A stretch of DNA of 64,000 bases from Mycolicibacterium diernhoferi (lineage in GTDB: Bacteria; Actinomycetota; Actinomycetes; Mycobacteriales; Mycobacteriaceae): the NCBI RefSeq assembly GCF_019456655.1, contig NZ_CP080332.1:5518001-5582000 (forward strand), read 5' to 3'. The notes beneath the pieces are model-generated. The model had not been told where the DNA came from and did no database searches. It saw nothing but the letters and a program-made list of their open reading frames with translations. Below are positions 62,883 through 64,000 of this stretch, one piece after another (position 1 is the stretch's first letter; the number at the start of each line of letters is the position of its first letter). The position numbers were made by a program, and so were the translations under genes.

Positions 62883-63525
62883 CCGGCACTCCTATCGAAG
62901 AATTCACCGCCGCGGCGATCTCATCGGCGTCGGTGAACGGTCGCGGCAGGATTTCGGCCACGCTACCGTCCGACGCCAGAACCACCGTTGCAGGCATCAC
63001 GTTCGGAACCTTGAGCGCGGCCGCGACCAGGCGGCGCCCGTCCTGCAGGGTCGGCAACCGCACCCCCAGCTCGGCGAGTCTGAGCAGACCCGCCGTTTCG
63101 TTCTCGTCCTGGTGCACGGTCAGCACGGTGACCCGATCGCCCATCCGCCGCTGGTACTCGGCCAGTGCCGGCAGTTCATCCGCGCACGGTCCACACCAGT
63201 AGGCCCACAGGTTGAGCACCACGGGCCGGCCGGCCAGCGCCGGAGCGAGATCCACCATGGTGCCGTCCCCCGCGCATTCCAGACTGATCCCGCGCAGCGA
63301 GGTCGGACCGGGCGCGGTGCCGCCGGCCGGGCACGGTGCCAGGTCGGCGCGGGCACGGGGCTCGGCCAGAGCCTCCGGGGTGTCGGCGTCCCGGTGGTCG
63401 CGGGCGGCCGGGGATCCCGGATCGACCGATTGCGGGGACCCGGTGTCGAGCTCGCGCAGGAGTGCGTAGCCGAGCGCCACCAGGATGATCAGTACTGCCG
63501 CGGTCCAGCGGGCCGAACGGCTCAC
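62875..63525 (-). CDS. Membrane-anchored thioredoxin-like protein (Rv3673c-like)
   Basis: A 216-residue TlpA/ResA-type protein. One N-terminal helix ([17 protein letters not shown]) anchors it, and the rest faces the periplasm. The active site [13 protein letters not shown] contains CxxC, and [10 protein letters not shown] the cis-Pro region. Two further Cys (LAPCPAGG and SLECAGDG) lie before the fold. Likely role: disulfide exchange, perhaps for MarP or cytochrome partners (inference from neighbours). GTG at 63525 makes a GTGA overlap with nth; an upstream frame is a shadow. Confidence 0.9.
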   Translation of the reverse strand: MSRSARWTAAVLIILVALGYALLRELDTGSPQSVDPGSPAARDHRDADTPEALAEPRARADLAPCPAGGTAPGPTSLRGISLECAGDGTMVDLAPALAGRPVVLNLWAYWCGPCADELPALAEYQRRMGDRVTVLTVHQDENETAGLLRLAELGVRLPTLQDGRRLVAAALKVPNVMPATVVLASDGSVAEILPRPFTDADEIAAAVNSSIGVPVG

Positions 63526-64000
63526 AGCCCGGCCAGCGCCAGCAGATGCTCGGTCTCCGGACCTTTCACCAGTGCTGCGGCGGTCAACTTGTCGGTGGGA
63601 CCCATACCGAAAGACGGGCAGTCCTTGGCCAGCACACACACCCCGCAGGCCGGGCGGCGGGCGTGGCAGACGCGGCGGCCGTGAAAGATCACGCGATGAC
63701 TCAACAGGGTCCACTCGCGGCGTTCGATGAGCTCGCCGACGATGTGCTCGACCTTCACCGGATCCTCTTCGTCGGTCCAGCGCCAGCGCCGGACCAGCCT
63801 GCCGAAGTGGGTGTCGACGGTGATGCCGGGGATACCGAACGCGTTACCCAGCACCACGTTGGCGGTCTTGCGACCGATCCCGGGCAACGTCACCAGGTCC
63901 TCCAGATTCGCGGGCACCTCGCCGTCGAACCGGGCCTCCAGCTGCTGGCCGAGGTTGATCAGCGAGTTGGCCTTGTTCCGGTAGAAGCCGGTGGGCCGGA
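63522..64000 (-). CDS. nth: Endonuclease III, 5' part outside window
   Basis: DNA glycosylase/AP lyase for oxidised pyrimidines. The visible 158 C-terminal residues begin in the [11 protein letters not shown] motif. [18 protein letters not shown] is the helix-hairpin-helix with the catalytic Lys, [12 protein letters not shown] carries the catalytic Asp, and [17 protein letters not shown] is the C-x6-C-x2-C-x5-C iron-sulfur cluster. Roughly 100 N-terminal residues lie beyond position 64000. Equivalent of Rv3674c; the crp gene usually follows on the far side. Confidence 0.96.
   Translation of the reverse strand, partial: RPTGFYRNKANSLINLGQQLEARFDGEVPANLEDLVTLPGIGRKTANVVLGNAFGIPGITVDTHFGRLVRRWRWTDEEDPVKVEHIVGELIERREWTLLSHRVIFHGRRVCHARRPACGVCVLAKDCPSFGMGPTDKLTAAALVKGPETEHLLALAGL

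Overview
The window is a high-GC actinobacterial chromosome segment. Its gene order closely follows Mycobacterium tuberculosis Rv3602c to Rv3674c, from panC to nth, including the mycobacterial hallmarks FtsH-folate cluster, MarP, EphE, the Rv3654c-Rv3660c tad locus, and both the 6C and Ms1-type small RNAs. PE/PPE genes found at this locus in M. tuberculosis are absent. The extra genes (Pls/PosA-type NRPS, MpaB-like oxygenase, D-aminoacylase-type amidohydrolase, serine hydrolase) fit an environmental fast-growing mycobacterium (Mycolicibacterium-like). Assignments come from reading the sequence and from recalled family knowledge; no database search was run.

Layout. 1-8167 (minus): ftsH-folE-folP-folB-folK, two small membrane-protein genes, a DUF2520 Rossmann protein and panC (cut by the window edge), mostly coupled by 1-8 bp overlaps. 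8.3-11.5 kb (plus): epoxide hydrolase, flavin-dependent oxidoreductase and a zinc alcohol dehydrogenase-like protein in a coupled operon. 11.5-14.2 kb: SDR gene, an internally deleted CoA-transferase remnant, a SIMPL lipoprotein and a TetR regulator. 14.3-18.3 kb (minus): dacB, a zincin, tilS, hpt. 18.4-24.8 kb: ppa, a UraD-like protein, a serine hydrolase, an MpaB/TetR divergent pair, a deazaflavin-type oxidoreductase and an aldehyde dehydrogenase. 24.9-31.4 kb (plus): a three-gene coupled operon of an NRPS-like Pls/PosA protein, an M1 aminopeptidase and a polysaccharide-flippase-like protein. 31.4-33.8 kb (minus): amidohydrolase plus TetR. 33.9-38.95 kb: galE, a GT-C-like membrane protein, small genes and a TetR/acyltransferase divergent pair. 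Then tRNA-Thr, holB, a class III adenylyl cyclase, topA, cspA, an MrfA-type helicase, an Rv3651-like gene, a complete minus-strand tad cluster, the 6C and Ms1-type RNAs flanking an HAD hydrolase, a degenerate Fic-like gene, acs, a secreted serine protease, ephE, marP, a Nudix gene, a thioredoxin-like gene and nth (5' part outside the window).

Themes. Many starts have a TANNNT -10 box 6-8 nt upstream and no leader, the usual mycobacterial leaderless arrangement. Three TetR genes have clear dyad operators at their divergent or own promoters. A CRP-type dyad (GTGA-N6-TCAC) sits in the acs promoter and another in the promoter of the Ms1-type RNA; together with the adenylyl cyclase gene this suggests cAMP control of both. 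The least described unit is the NRPS-like operon: its adenylation pocket, read by hand, resembles codes for lysine-type basic residues, and it is coupled to a peptidase and a flippase.
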